A stretch of 64,000 nucleotides of DNA from Streptomyces sp. cg36 (GTDB lineage: Bacteria; Actinomycetota; Actinomycetes; Streptomycetales; Streptomycetaceae), in the NCBI RefSeq assembly GCF_041080675.1, contig NZ_CP163520.1, positions 744,001-808,000 on the forward strand, read 5' to 3'. Below the pieces are notes generated by a model. The model saw nothing but the letters and a program-made list of their open reading frames with translations, had not been told where the DNA came from and ran no database searches. Made by a program: the position numbers and the translations under genes. This document shows, piece after piece, positions 46,324 to 54,609 of this stretch (its first letter is position 1; each line of letters begins with the position of its first letter).

Positions 46324-46367
46324 CGCCTACGGCCGCGGCCGTACGCCTTCGCCGCGCGGCCCCGGGC

Positions 46368-46802
46368 TCACCAGGAGAACCAGCCCGGGGTCGCGCTGTA
46401 GTCCTGCGGGAGGTAGTCGCACGCCGTCGCCGAGAACCCGGTCGCCGCCCCGCGCGCGGCCAGCGCCTCCCCGTGGGCGTCGACGCGGTCCGCGGCGACG
46501 AGGAGCGCGACCACCGCGACCAGCCACACCACGGGCAGCGCCGCGCCGGGCCGGCGCCCGCTCTGCATCATGACGGCCCCGGCCAGCGCGGCGATCCCGG
46601 CCGCCAGGACCAGACCGAAGGCGACGAGGGTCAGATGGTCCAGGGTCGAGGAGGCGTGGCACAGGAGGTAGCGCCGCCCCGAGACGACGGCGGGCACCCG
46701 TTCCAGTACGGCGAGCGCGCAGAGCGACCCGCCCACGGCGACGAGGTGTTCGGGCCGTATCCGCGACGCGCGGGCCTCCGGTTCGGTCAGGTCCGTCCGC
46801 AT
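46368..46802 (-). CDS. Small multi-helix membrane protein of unknown function (144 aa)
   Basis: A 144-residue protein with about three hydrophobic helices (VAVGGSLCALAVLERVPAV; LVAFGLVLAAGIAALAGAV; VVWLVAVVALLVAADRV) and two extracytoplasmic Cys-containing segments (LLCHASS, ATACDYLPQDY). I do not recognise a family. It is last in a six-gene leftward operon, 9 nt after the DUF4232 lipoprotein gene, so it may act at the membrane with that lipoprotein. G-rich GGGGGAG directly abuts the ATG. Confidence 0.7.
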   Translation of the reverse strand: MRTDLTEPEARASRIRPEHLVAVGGSLCALAVLERVPAVVSGRRYLLCHASSTLDHLTLVAFGLVLAAGIAALAGAVMMQSGRRPGAALPVVWLVAVVALLVAADRVDAHGEALAARGAATGFSATACDYLPQDYSATPGWFSW

Positions 46803-46811
46803 CTCCCCCGC

Positions 46812-47459
46812 CTACTTCGCGCCCACCGGGCTGACGTACGTGCCCGGATGGGTGGCGGCGTCCTGGAGGAGGATCGAGCCGACCGGCCAGCGCAGGGTGT
46901 GGGAGTGCGTCTCGCCCGGTGGCGTCACCACGATGCGGGTCGGCCTGAACTCCTGGCCGCTGCCCTGGACGTACGGCAGGTAGAAGATGTTGAACGTGGT
47001 CGTGGCCTTCGGCCGCAGGATCACCTTGTGCGGCTGGACGGCGGTCTGGCGGACCAGCGACCAGGTGAGCGGGCCGACGAGGTCGACGCCCGGGTAGCCG
47101 TCGAGGACGCAGGAGGCGGCGGCCCTGTTGGTGAGCGTGACGGTCAGCGCGTACTGGATGTTGGGGTTCTTCGCCCGGCTGGTCGGGACGGTGGCGAAGC
47201 CGAGGTCGGCGGTGCGGCAGCGTCCGCCGGAGGCGGTTCCCGCGCCGGTCGCCGCCGCCGTGCCCCCGGTCGCCGTGTCCGGGGGCTCGGGCGCGCTGCT
47301 CCCGCCGCCCGCCGTGCCGCCCCCGCCCGTGGCCGACGCGGTGGCCTGCCCGGTGGGGGCGGCCTTCCCGGAGCCGTCGTCGCTGCAACCGGTCAGGAGC
47401 AGCCCGGTGGCGGCGGCCACGACGACGGGCCACCGCAGTGGGAGTCGGGGACGGGACAC
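46812..47459 (-). CDS. DUF4232-domain lipoprotein
   Basis: A 215-residue lipoprotein with signal and lipobox LTGC (Cys 25), a Gly/Ala/Thr/Ser linker of about 55 residues, then a beta-sandwich DUF4232 domain: CRTADLGFATVP, NIQYALTVTLTNRAAASCVLDGYPGVDLVG, VILRPKATTTFNIFYLPYVQGSG, RWPVGSILLQDAATHPGTYVSPV. The two cysteines probably pair. DUF4232 proteins are abundant, surface-anchored and of unknown function in actinobacteria. GTG start with GAGGAG 8 nt upstream. In operon with the membrane patatin gene (69-nt gap). Confidence 0.85.
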   Translation of the reverse strand: MSRPRLPLRWPVVVAAATGLLLTGCSDDGSGKAAPTGQATASATGGGGTAGGGSSAPEPPDTATGGTAAATGAGTASGGRCRTADLGFATVPTSRAKNPNIQYALTVTLTNRAAASCVLDGYPGVDLVGPLTWSLVRQTAVQPHKVILRPKATTTFNIFYLPYVQGSGQEFRPTRIVVTPPGETHSHTLRWPVGSILLQDAATHPGTYVSPVGAK

Positions 47460-47528
47460 GGGGTGTTCTCCTCAGCCTCGTACGGCGCTGGTGGGTCCTT
47501 GCGGCGGAACCGGGTGGTCCGCACACCT

Positions 47529-50450
47529 CTACGACGCGCCCCGCCGCCCTCCGGTTTCACTCCCGTCCGCGGGCGCGGTCGTACCGGCGCGGTCCAGCAG
47601 CTCCTGCGCCCGCTCGCCCAGGACGTGCCCGAGCGTCTGGTACGCGTCGAACTGCTCGTGGTCGAACCACTGGTCGCTGGTGCTGTCGTGGGGGAAGACG
47701 GGGTTGGCCGAGGCGTAGGAGAGGAGCTGGTAGGGCATGTCCCCGGTCAGGGTGGCGCGGGCGACGATCAGGGTCCCCTCGCAGCCCCCGCCGTCGTCGA
47801 GCGCCAGGGCCTCGGGGTAGGTGATGGTGCCGGTGACGACCGCCGACTTGGAGAGCCGGGCGTTGAGCGCGGACAGCACGCTAGGGGGCTCCAGCGGATC
47901 GCCGCTGCCCGGCACCAGGCTGGTCGGGTCGTCCAGTTTGATGGTGATGCCGAGCTCCTCGTGGGCGAGCGCGATCGCCTGCGCCAGCGTGGTGGCGAAG
48001 GGCGGGGTGTCGCCGCTGGCGTCGATGCAGACGGCCGTGCGGACGCCGTGGCGCAGCAGTTCGACCAGGCCGAGGTTCTCGTAGTGGCCGCCGTCGGTGA
48101 CCAGCAGCAGCCGGTCGTCCATCGGGTAGCGGCCGAACACCTCCCGCAGCAGATACGGCAGCCGGCGGATCAGCGGGGGCGGCGGCGCCTGCCAGAACCG
48201 CTCGTCCCACTGCTCGGCCAGCGCGCCCGGGTTGGGCAGCCAGCTGCCGAGCCGGGCGTTGGTGAGGGCGAACAGGGTCTGGAACGCCCGGCTCTGGGCG
48301 CCCATCGCGGAGGCGAAGGCGGCGCCGGAGACGGCGATCGCGGACTCCACGGTGAGGTCCCGCGCGATGTGGTGCCTGCTGCGCAGCTCCACACAGCGGG
48401 TGCAGGCGTAACCGACGTCGGGGCCGCCCACGTAGTCGCCGGAGAGGGTGAAGGAGACGGCCCGGCGGCCGGGCGGTGTGCGGTCGCTGCCGGAGAGGTT
48501 GGCCGCGGCGGCGAAGACGACCTGCGGGAAGTCCGCCTTGCGCGCGCCGTACCGGCTCAGCGTGGTGGTCTCCGAGGCGAAGTCGTAGGGCCGGGCCAGC
48601 TGTACGCCGCCGGGCCCCGGCAGCGTCTCGCGGCGGACGGCGAACGCGGTGGCCAGCCGCCGCCGGTAGAAGGGGTGCAGGCTCATCCACGTCTGGTCCA
48701 GGAACGCGCCGATGAACAGCAGCACGGCCGGGACGCCGAGCTGGGCCCAGGCCCGCCAGTGGCGGCCGGTGGCGATCGCCCAGCCGAGCAGCAGCAGGAA
48801 CGCGGCGCCCAGCACGACCAGCACGCACCACACCGTCAGGTACTGGACGAAGCCGTTGGGCACGGCCCGGGTGAGCCCGGACCGGCCGCGCACCGCGTCC
48901 ATCACCTTGGACAGGCCCGTACGCAGGCTCTGGCGCCGCCGCCACAAGGTGCCCACCAGGGCGGCGGCGTAGGCGACCGCCACGGTGAGCCCCGCCCCGG
49001 TCGCCGCGTCCGGGCGGCTGACCCGGAACCGGGTCTGGAGGTAGACCGCCGCCCAGGCGAGCAGCGGCAGGAGGACCACCACCACCGCGAGGACCAGGGC
49101 GAACACGACGAGCGCGTGGAAGGCCCTGGCCAGCTGGTGGGCCAGGCCCTCGGCGCGGTCCCAGGCGTACAGGCAGAGCCACAGCAGCCAGGCGACCGCC
49201 GCCGCGACGAACGCGTACGCGACCGCGAGCAGGGCCGGTGCGCGCAGCTCGGGGCGCGGCGGGGTGCCCGAGCAGTCGGCGCAGAAGCGCAGGCCGGGTC
49301 CGGAGAGGTGGGACAGGTCGGTGACCGGCAGTTCGTGGTAGGCCCAGCTGAGGGCGAGCCCGAGGGTGGCGGTCGCGGCGGCGAGCAGGAACAGCGAGGC
49401 GAGCAGACCGCGCAGCAGCACACCGAGGGCGACGAGCCACTCGCCGGTGCCGTCGGCGACGTACTTGGAGTGGCGCCGCAGATGGTCCTCCTCGGGCGAG
49501 CCGGGCCGGAACGCCTCCTGTGAGGTGAGGCTGGAGTTCAGGGCGAGCTGCAGGGCGCCGACGGTGTAGCCGCCGCCGGAGACGGAGACCAGGTAGCGGG
49601 CCTCGCGCAGGGCCGGGCGCAGGGCCTGGAGGGCGCCGAGGGTGACGCAGGCGGAGCGGATGCCGCCGCCGGAGACGCAGAAGCCGAGCCGCGCGTTCTC
49701 GCGGACGCCCGGCACCGTGCGCTGGTAGCGCCAGTACGCCTCCTCGCCGCCGGAGGTCCGGTGCTCGGCGCCGTTCGGAGCGGGCCAGATCCGGCCGCCG
49801 GGTCCGACGACCGGCCACGGCGGGATCAGCGCGGGCGCGTGCGCGTCGTGCTCGTGGTCCGGCCGGTGCCCGCGCGGGGGCCTCAGCGCGCGGCCCGCGC
49901 GCGAGACGGTGGTGGCCCACACCACCGCGCCGACGACCAGGGCGCCGCCCAGCAGCGGCCACTTGACGCACTCCAGCACGGTGGCCGCCGCGAACACCGC
50001 GTCCCCGGCACTGTGCCCGGCGGTCAGCCCGTGCAGGAGGAGACCGTTGGCGACCACGCCGAGGAGGGCGCCGACGAGCGTGACGAACAGCGTCCAGTAC
50101 GACACCTGGCGACCGCGCGGCCCGGAGTAGGCGTGGCGGCCGAGCGCGAGGGCGAGGCACAGGGTGACCGCCGCGCCGACGAGCCAGACCGTGTCGGCCA
50201 CCAGCGCGTCCTGGAAGGCCGCGGCGTGCCCGCCGTACGCCTCGCGCGCCCGCGCGGCCGTCCCGGCGAACCGCAGCCGGGCGAGGTCGACGTCCGGGCT
50301 CCGCCACAGGCAGTAGCCGAGCCCGAGCGCCCCGGGCACGAGCGCGCCCCAGGCCCGTACGAAGCCCTGGCGGGCGGTGACGGGTCTCGGGGAGCGGGCG
50401 GGGGGCGACTCGGCGGAGGGGGATGCGGGCGGAGCTGTGGGGGAAGCCAT
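47529..50450 (-). CDS. Large membrane-embedded patatin-like phospholipase
   Basis: A 973-residue protein. Helices near 25-50, 85-140 and a dense set near 360-590 surround patatin motifs: [17 protein letters not shown] (oxyanion GGGxR), [14 protein letters not shown] (nucleophile Ser in SVSGG, a variant of GxSxG) and, far downstream, [22 protein letters not shown] with the Asp of the catalytic dyad in DGG. The membrane helices are inserted between the nucleophile and the dyad Asp, an unusual arrangement compared with soluble patatins. It should be a lipid acyl hydrolase acting within the membrane. ATG at 50450 with GAGGTG upstream. Operon with the acidic and zincin-like proteins. Confidence 0.85.
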   Translation of the reverse strand: MASPTAPPASPSAESPPARSPRPVTARQGFVRAWGALVPGALGLGYCLWRSPDVDLARLRFAGTAARAREAYGGHAAAFQDALVADTVWLVGAAVTLCLALALGRHAYSGPRGRQVSYWTLFVTLVGALLGVVANGLLLHGLTAGHSAGDAVFAAATVLECVKWPLLGGALVVGAVVWATTVSRAGRALRPPRGHRPDHEHDAHAPALIPPWPVVGPGGRIWPAPNGAEHRTSGGEEAYWRYQRTVPGVRENARLGFCVSGGGIRSACVTLGALQALRPALREARYLVSVSGGGYTVGALQLALNSSLTSQEAFRPGSPEEDHLRRHSKYVADGTGEWLVALGVLLRGLLASLFLLAAATATLGLALSWAYHELPVTDLSHLSGPGLRFCADCSGTPPRPELRAPALLAVAYAFVAAAVAWLLWLCLYAWDRAEGLAHQLARAFHALVVFALVLAVVVVLLPLLAWAAVYLQTRFRVSRPDAATGAGLTVAVAYAAALVGTLWRRRQSLRTGLSKVMDAVRGRSGLTRAVPNGFVQYLTVWCVLVVLGAAFLLLLGWAIATGRHWRAWAQLGVPAVLLFIGAFLDQTWMSLHPFYRRRLATAFAVRRETLPGPGGVQLARPYDFASETTTLSRYGARKADFPQVVFAAAANLSGSDRTPPGRRAVSFTLSGDYVGGPDVGYACTRCVELRSRHHIARDLTVESAIAVSGAAFASAMGAQSRAFQTLFALTNARLGSWLPNPGALAEQWDERFWQAPPPPLIRRLPYLLREVFGRYPMDDRLLLVTDGGHYENLGLVELLRHGVRTAVCIDASGDTPPFATTLAQAIALAHEELGITIKLDDPTSLVPGSGDPLEPPSVLSALNARLSKSAVVTGTITYPEALALDDGGGCEGTLIVARATLTGDMPYQLLSYASANPVFPHDSTSDQWFDHEQFDAYQTLGHVLGERAQELLDRAGTTAPADGSETGGRRGAS

Positions 50451-50497
50451 CGCGTCACCTCGCGGGGTGGTTCGGGGCCGCCGTCGACGACGGGTGT

Positions 50498-50740
50498 TCA
50501 GTCGGGCGGCTCCGCGCTGCCCGCCTGCTCGGGGCCGCCGGCCGCCGGGTCGCCCCCGGACGGCTCGTCGGCGGACTCGTCGGCGGACTCGTCGAGTTCG
50601 CGCATCCGGCGCTGGACGGCCTCGCGCAGGGTCTCCTCGCCGGGTACGGGCCGGTCCCGGGGGGTGGGCTGCCGGTCGGCGCTCTCGTCCGCCCCGCCCC
50701 GCGGCCCGGGTCGGTCCGCGTGGTCCTTCCGCTCTGCCAT
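50498..50740 (-). CDS. Small acidic disordered protein (80 aa)
   Basis: An 80-residue protein of low complexity rich in Asp, Glu, Gly and Pro. A short helix ([17 protein letters not shown]) is followed by a [12 protein letters not shown] repeat (tandem 12-nt units near 50571-50595). No family is recognised. GGAGGAG is 6 nt before the ATG, so translation is likely. It sits between the genes for the Lys-rich zincin-like protein and the membrane patatin; its negative charge could neutralise the basic tail of its neighbour, which is speculation. Confidence 0.65.
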   Translation of the reverse strand: MAERKDHADRPGPRGGADESADRQPTPRDRPVPGEETLREAVQRRMRELDESADESADEPSGGDPAAGGPEQAGSAEPPD

Positions 50741-50781
50741 GGCGGTCTCCTCCAGTCCGGGCGGGCGGGTACCCGGGCGCG

Positions 50782-51879
50782 CTACTTCTTGGCCCTCTTG
50801 GCGGGCGCCTTCTTCGCGGGCGCCTTCTTGGCCGCTGTCTTCTTGACGACGGCCTTCTTCGCGGCGGCCTTCTTGGTGGCGGCCTTCTTGGCCGGGACTT
50901 CCTTGACGGGGGCCTTCTTGGCCGGGGCCTTCTTGGCGGACGTCTTCTTCGCACCCGTCTTCTGGGCGGGACTCTTCCTCGCCCCCGCCTTCTTGGCCGC
51001 CGCCGCGTCCGTCCGACCGCCCGACCAGGTGCCCTCGGTGACCTGGCCCGACCTCAGCTCGTCGATGTGCGCGTGCCAGAGTTCGGCGCGCGAGGAGGTG
51101 GTCTCCTTGACTGCGGCGGTCAGGCTCCGGGCCGCGGCGAACCGGTCGGAGACCGGCCCGGAGGCGGCGATGCGCTCATTGGTCCCGGTGTGCGCGTCGA
51201 TGGCCGAGCGCAGGCTGCCCGCGTACGCGGTCAGCTTGCCCAGGTCGCGGAATTGCGGCTTGGGGGTGCCGAACCACACCTGCTGCCACCAGTGGTCGCT
51301 GACGGGGTCGCGCCAGCTCAGATAGCCGCCGGGCAGGATCTTGCGCGGCCCGTCCAGCTTGCCGGTGAAGCTGTAGCGCACCCCGGGCGCGGTGACCGGG
51401 TCGTAGAAGTGCGGGGTGAAGAAGTCCGAGACCAGCAGTCCGTTGATGGTGTAGCCGTTCTCCGGCGCCTCGGACGGGTCGGCGACCTCGACGAGGAACT
51501 CCACCACGCCCTGGCCCGGCTTGGGCGACTGGCCCGCCACCAGGCGGTTGCCCCAGGGGTCGCCGAGCATCTCCAGCATCTCGTGGCTGGCCGTCAGCGA
51601 CCAGCTGTCGCTGTACTGGATCAGCGAGAACGGCTGGCCGTTCTTGTCCATGTGGACACCGGCCGCGCCGGGCTGGCCGATGTCGTCGCGGACGATGAGC
51701 GGCCAGTAGCCCACCGGCACGTCGCTGAGTTTCTCGAAGGCGTCCACGGACGCGGGGATCTGCCACAGCGGGGCGAAGTCGCGGATGGCCTGCTTCTGCA
51801 GGGCCGCGGCGACCTTCTGGAGCGCGGAGGAGGTGATCCGGTCGGTCTCGGACACCAGGGCGAGCTGGGTGACAAGCAT
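50782..51879 (-). CDS. Zincin-like protein with a histone-H1-like lysine/alanine tail
   Basis: A 365-residue two-part protein. Residues 1-280 are a globular domain with [21 protein letters not shown], an HExxE-type motif followed by GDP..NR that resembles metallopeptidase-like proteins, a [11 protein letters not shown] strand and an [33 protein letters not shown] segment. Residues about 285-365 are tandem KKAx[12 protein letters not shown] repeats as in histone H1, HupS and other bacterial nucleoid proteins. The tail should bind DNA, RNA or polyanions such as polyphosphate or teichoic acids. There is no signal peptide. I know no characterised protein with this combination. AAGGAG lies 6 nt before the ATG. 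Confidence 0.75.
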   Translation of the reverse strand: MLVTQLALVSETDRITSSALQKVAAALQKQAIRDFAPLWQIPASVDAFEKLSDVPVGYWPLIVRDDIGQPGAAGVHMDKNGQPFSLIQYSDSWSLTASHEMLEMLGDPWGNRLVAGQSPKPGQGVVEFLVEVADPSEAPENGYTINGLLVSDFFTPHFYDPVTAPGVRYSFTGKLDGPRKILPGGYLSWRDPVSDHWWQQVWFGTPKPQFRDLGKLTAYAGSLRSAIDAHTGTNERIAASGPVSDRFAAARSLTAAVKETTSSRAELWHAHIDELRSGQVTEGTWSGGRTDAAAAKKAGARKSPAQKTGAKKTSAKKAPAKKAPVKEVPAKKAATKKAAAKKAVVKKTAAKKAPAKKAPAKRAKK

Positions 51880-51949
51880 GGGAGCTCCTTCGGTGGGTGC
51901 GGGGGCGGCGGCCGGGGCGTTCGCCCGCCCCGGCCGGGGCGAGGTCGGG

Positions 51950-53584
51950 TCAGGTCAGCAGGCGGGACAGCGAAGTCCCGTACTCCTTCGGCAGGTTGAG
52001 CTCGGCGGCCAGCGTGTCCAGGAAGGTGCGGTCGCCCGTGGCGGTCAGCCCGTCGAGCACCACCGGGAGCTGGGGCGGCGGCGGGCCCTCCGCGGTGGTG
52101 ATGCTCGGGCCGGTGGGCCGTCCGGGGCCGGACGCGGTCAGGGCCGGGAGGCGCGGGCGCAGCTCCTCGCCGGTGGGCCTGATCTCGTCCAGGGCGAGCT
52201 GCCACTGGACCTCGCCGTCGGGGGACGCGGTGACCGGGGCGGACGCGGCGCGGGCGGCGAGCCGGGGCAGATCGGCGAGGGCTTCGGTGAGCCGGTCGGT
52301 CGCCTCGGTGAGGGTGAGACCGGCCAGGACGGGGTCCATGGCGCCGTCGTCCAGCTGGACCAGCCGGTCCCCGGGCAGTCCGGGCACCTGCTCCAGGGTG
52401 GCGCCGGGGGCCAGTGCGCGCAGCAGGGCGGCGGTGCCGTAGCGGGGTGTGCCGTCGATGACGACGAGCCGGATGTCGCTGTCGCGGGCGTCGACGAGGG
52501 AGGTGTACGGGTCGCCGCTCTCCCCCGCGACGACGAGGAGGTCGGCGCGCATCCCCGGGCGCAGCGAGCCGAGGGCGCCGTCCCAGCGCAGGATGCGGGC
52601 GGCGTCGCGGGTGGCCATGGCGACCAGTTCGCGGTCGGTGAAGACGGATCCGGCGGCGGTGGAGGCGAGCCGGGCGGCCTTGAGTTCGCCGAGCAGCCCC
52701 TTGCTTCCGGACACCGACCAGTCCGAGCCGAGGCCGATGGTGACACCGGCTTCCTTGGCGGCGGCGATGTCGGCGGTCCTGCCGTACAGCAGCAGGTTGG
52801 ACAGCGGCGACCACACCATGGAGCCGCCGTGCCGGGCGAAGACGCCGAAGTCCTCGGCGGTCAGTCCGGTGCAGTGGATGCCGACCAGGTTCTCGGTGAC
52901 GGCCCAGGTGCCGGGCTCGAACTGGAGGGCCTGGAAGTGGGCGCGGGCCGCGTCGTCGACGCCTTCGGCGAGGTGCAGCAGGAGCCGGTGGGGCTGCTGG
53001 AGGCGGGCGAGGAACCGGGCGGCGTCGGCCGCTTCCACGTCGGCGATGCGGGAGGCGGCCTCGGGCAGGTCCGGGGTGTCGGTCTGCTCGACGTTGCGCA
53101 CGATGCCGCGGTACATCCGGCGGGCGCCCGCGTTGCTGAACAGGGCGATGCCCTGGGTCGTCGTGGTGCCGTTGACCAGTGCTTTCGCCTCGACGTACCG
53201 GACCACGGCGGGCATCAGACGGGGGTCCTGGCCGAGCACGGTCATGGGTCCGGTGACCAGGCCGTGGTAGGCGGGGTTGGCGCTGCCGCCCCACTGCGAG
53301 CGGTTGCCGTACTTCTTGGGCACCGCCCACAGGGGGAGCACGTCGTAGGGCAGGTGGTTGTGCAGTTCGATCAGCCCGGGGTAGACCGAGCCCCGGGTGC
53401 GGACGGGAGTGACCTCCTCGAAGCCCGCGGGCGGCGGCTCGGCGGCCGGGCGCACCGCTTCGACGCGCTGCCCCGCCAGGTACAGGACGCCGTCGTCGAT
53501 CACGGTGTCGGCGTCGTCCAGGGTGACGATCCGGCCGCGCAGGGCGAGCCGGGTGGTATCCGGGGGGTCGGCTCCGGGCGACAT
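51950..53584 (-). CDS. Amidohydrolase-family protein (metal-dependent hydrolase)
   Basis: A 544-residue protein of the amidohydrolase superfamily. An N-terminal beta sandwich ([30 protein letters not shown]) is followed by [13 protein letters not shown], where the first metal His pair is HNH. Later come [11 protein letters not shown] (His on strand 5), [14 protein letters not shown] (strand 6 His), [15 protein letters not shown] (strand 8 Asp) and the closing sandwich [11 protein letters not shown]. The ligand set resembles the chlorohydrolase/deaminase (TrzN/SsnA) branch. It has a long 100-residue C-terminal extension of unknown fold. First gene of the six-gene leftward operon; its upstream region is unusually AT-rich. 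Confidence 0.85.
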   Translation of the reverse strand: MSPGADPPDTTRLALRGRIVTLDDADTVIDDGVLYLAGQRVEAVRPAAEPPPAGFEEVTPVRTRGSVYPGLIELHNHLPYDVLPLWAVPKKYGNRSQWGGSANPAYHGLVTGPMTVLGQDPRLMPAVVRYVEAKALVNGTTTTQGIALFSNAGARRMYRGIVRNVEQTDTPDLPEAASRIADVEAADAARFLARLQQPHRLLLHLAEGVDDAARAHFQALQFEPGTWAVTENLVGIHCTGLTAEDFGVFARHGGSMVWSPLSNLLLYGRTADIAAAKEAGVTIGLGSDWSVSGSKGLLGELKAARLASTAAGSVFTDRELVAMATRDAARILRWDGALGSLRPGMRADLLVVAGESGDPYTSLVDARDSDIRLVVIDGTPRYGTAALLRALAPGATLEQVPGLPGDRLVQLDDGAMDPVLAGLTLTEATDRLTEALADLPRLAARAASAPVTASPDGEVQWQLALDEIRPTGEELRPRLPALTASGPGRPTGPSITTAEGPPPPQLPVVLDGLTATGDRTFLDTLAAELNLPKEYGTSLSRLLT

Positions 53585-53625
53585 GCGCGTATCCCTTCTC
53601 GCCGTCCCCCGAGGCAGATGAGCAC

Positions 53626-53662
53626 AAGTGATACATAGCCGAATATCGGATAAACATCACTT
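53626..53662. promoter_or_regulatory. AT-rich divergent promoter region with AAGTGAT/ATCACTT dyad
   Basis: AAGTGAT (53626-53632) and ATCACTT (53656-53662) are perfect inverted 7-mers separated by 23 nt of AT-rich DNA (CATAGCCGAATATCGGATAA). An inner dyad CCGAATATCGG lies between them. This 155-nt spacer separates the amidohydrolase operon and the UDG-family gene and probably carries both promoters. Confidence 0.55.
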
Positions 53663-53739
53663 ATTACCCACAATGCCGTAAAGTCCCCCGCCGATCACCT
53701 TGTGCCCGACCCGATCGCCCGGATGGAGCAGGAGCCCCC

Positions 53740-54552
53740 ATGCACCCCTTCGACCCCGGCTACGCGCAGGATCCCTACGCCCAGCTCGTACGCGACTACC
53801 CCGGCCCGGACGTCTACCCGGCCACCGACTTCCGGGTGGAGTGGGGCCCGGTCTTCCACCGAGGGCGGCTCGACGGCACGGCCCGCGTGCTGGTCGTCGG
53901 GCAGGACCCGGCCGCCCACGAGGCCATCACCCGGCGCATCCTGGTCGGCACGGCGGGCCGCCGCTTCCAGGGCTTCCTCGCCAAACTGGGCGTCGACACC
54001 GGTTACGTGATGGTCAACACCTTCCTGTACAGCGTGCTGGGCCAGCACGGCGGCAACGCGCACGCCACCGATCCGCACATCGCCGAGTACCGCAACTCCT
54101 GGCTGGACGCCCTCACCGCCCACCAGCCCATCGAGGCGGTCATCGCCCTGGGCGGCCTCGCCGACACGGCCGTGCGCACCTGGCGCCGCACCCCGGCGGG
54201 GGCCGCCTTCTCGGGCGCCTACCAGCACATCCCGCATCCGACGTTCCCCGACAGCGCGGCGGCCTCCGGCGCCGATCCGGTCGAGGCGATGACCAAGCTG
54301 GTGACCGCCTGGAACGCCGCCCTGCACGCCCTGGAGGGGGTCATCACCCCCGACACCGCCCGGCCCCTGGTCCCGTACGGCGCCACGCTCACCCCCGCCG
54401 ACCTGGCGAACATCCCCGAGGCCGACCTGCCGGCCGGGCTGCCCGCCTGGATGCGCTCGGACGAGCCGTGGGCGAGCCGCCAGGGCACCACCTCGGACGA
54501 GAAGCGCGCCACGATCGCCGTACGCGTACCGACCGATCTGCGGCCGTTCTGA
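53740..54552 (+). CDS. Uracil-DNA-glycosylase-superfamily protein
   Basis: A 270-residue protein. Motif 1 is VLVVGQDPAAHEAI (GQDP as in the catalytic water-activating loop of UDGs), followed by FQGFLAKLGVDTGYVMVNTFLYSV, ALGGLADTAV and YQHIPHPTF, the last corresponding to the motif 2 HP(S/T) region. This places it in the UDG fold but not in the classic Ung or UdgB families; the C-terminal 70 residues are specific to a small actinobacterial group. It may excise deaminated bases, but activity is not assured. GGAG lies near the ATG. Divergent from the amidohydrolase operon. Confidence 0.78.
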   Translation: MHPFDPGYAQDPYAQLVRDYPGPDVYPATDFRVEWGPVFHRGRLDGTARVLVVGQDPAAHEAITRRILVGTAGRRFQGFLAKLGVDTGYVMVNTFLYSVLGQHGGNAHATDPHIAEYRNSWLDALTAHQPIEAVIALGGLADTAVRTWRRTPAGAAFSGAYQHIPHPTFPDSAAASGADPVEAMTKLVTAWNAALHALEGVITPDTARPLVPYGATLTPADLANIPEADLPAGLPAWMRSDEPWASRQGTTSDEKRATIAVRVPTDLRPF

Positions 54553-54568
54553 GAGCCCGCTCCCGGCA

Positions 54569-54597
54569 GGCGGGGCGCCGAAGGCACGCGCCCCGCC
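54569..54597. terminator. Bidirectional terminator hairpin
   Basis: GGCGGGGCGC (54569-54578), loop CGAAGGCAC, GCGCCCCGCC (54588-54597): a 10-bp stem between the convergent UDG-family and LuxC-fusion genes. Confidence 0.75.
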
Positions 54598-54609
54598 CCC
54601 GCGCCACGG

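Noticed and set aside
45612..49523. A 1303-codon plus-strand frame across the propeller, lipoprotein and patatin genes
   Set aside because: It is out of frame with the propeller gene and antisense to the others; low-complexity translation without motifs.
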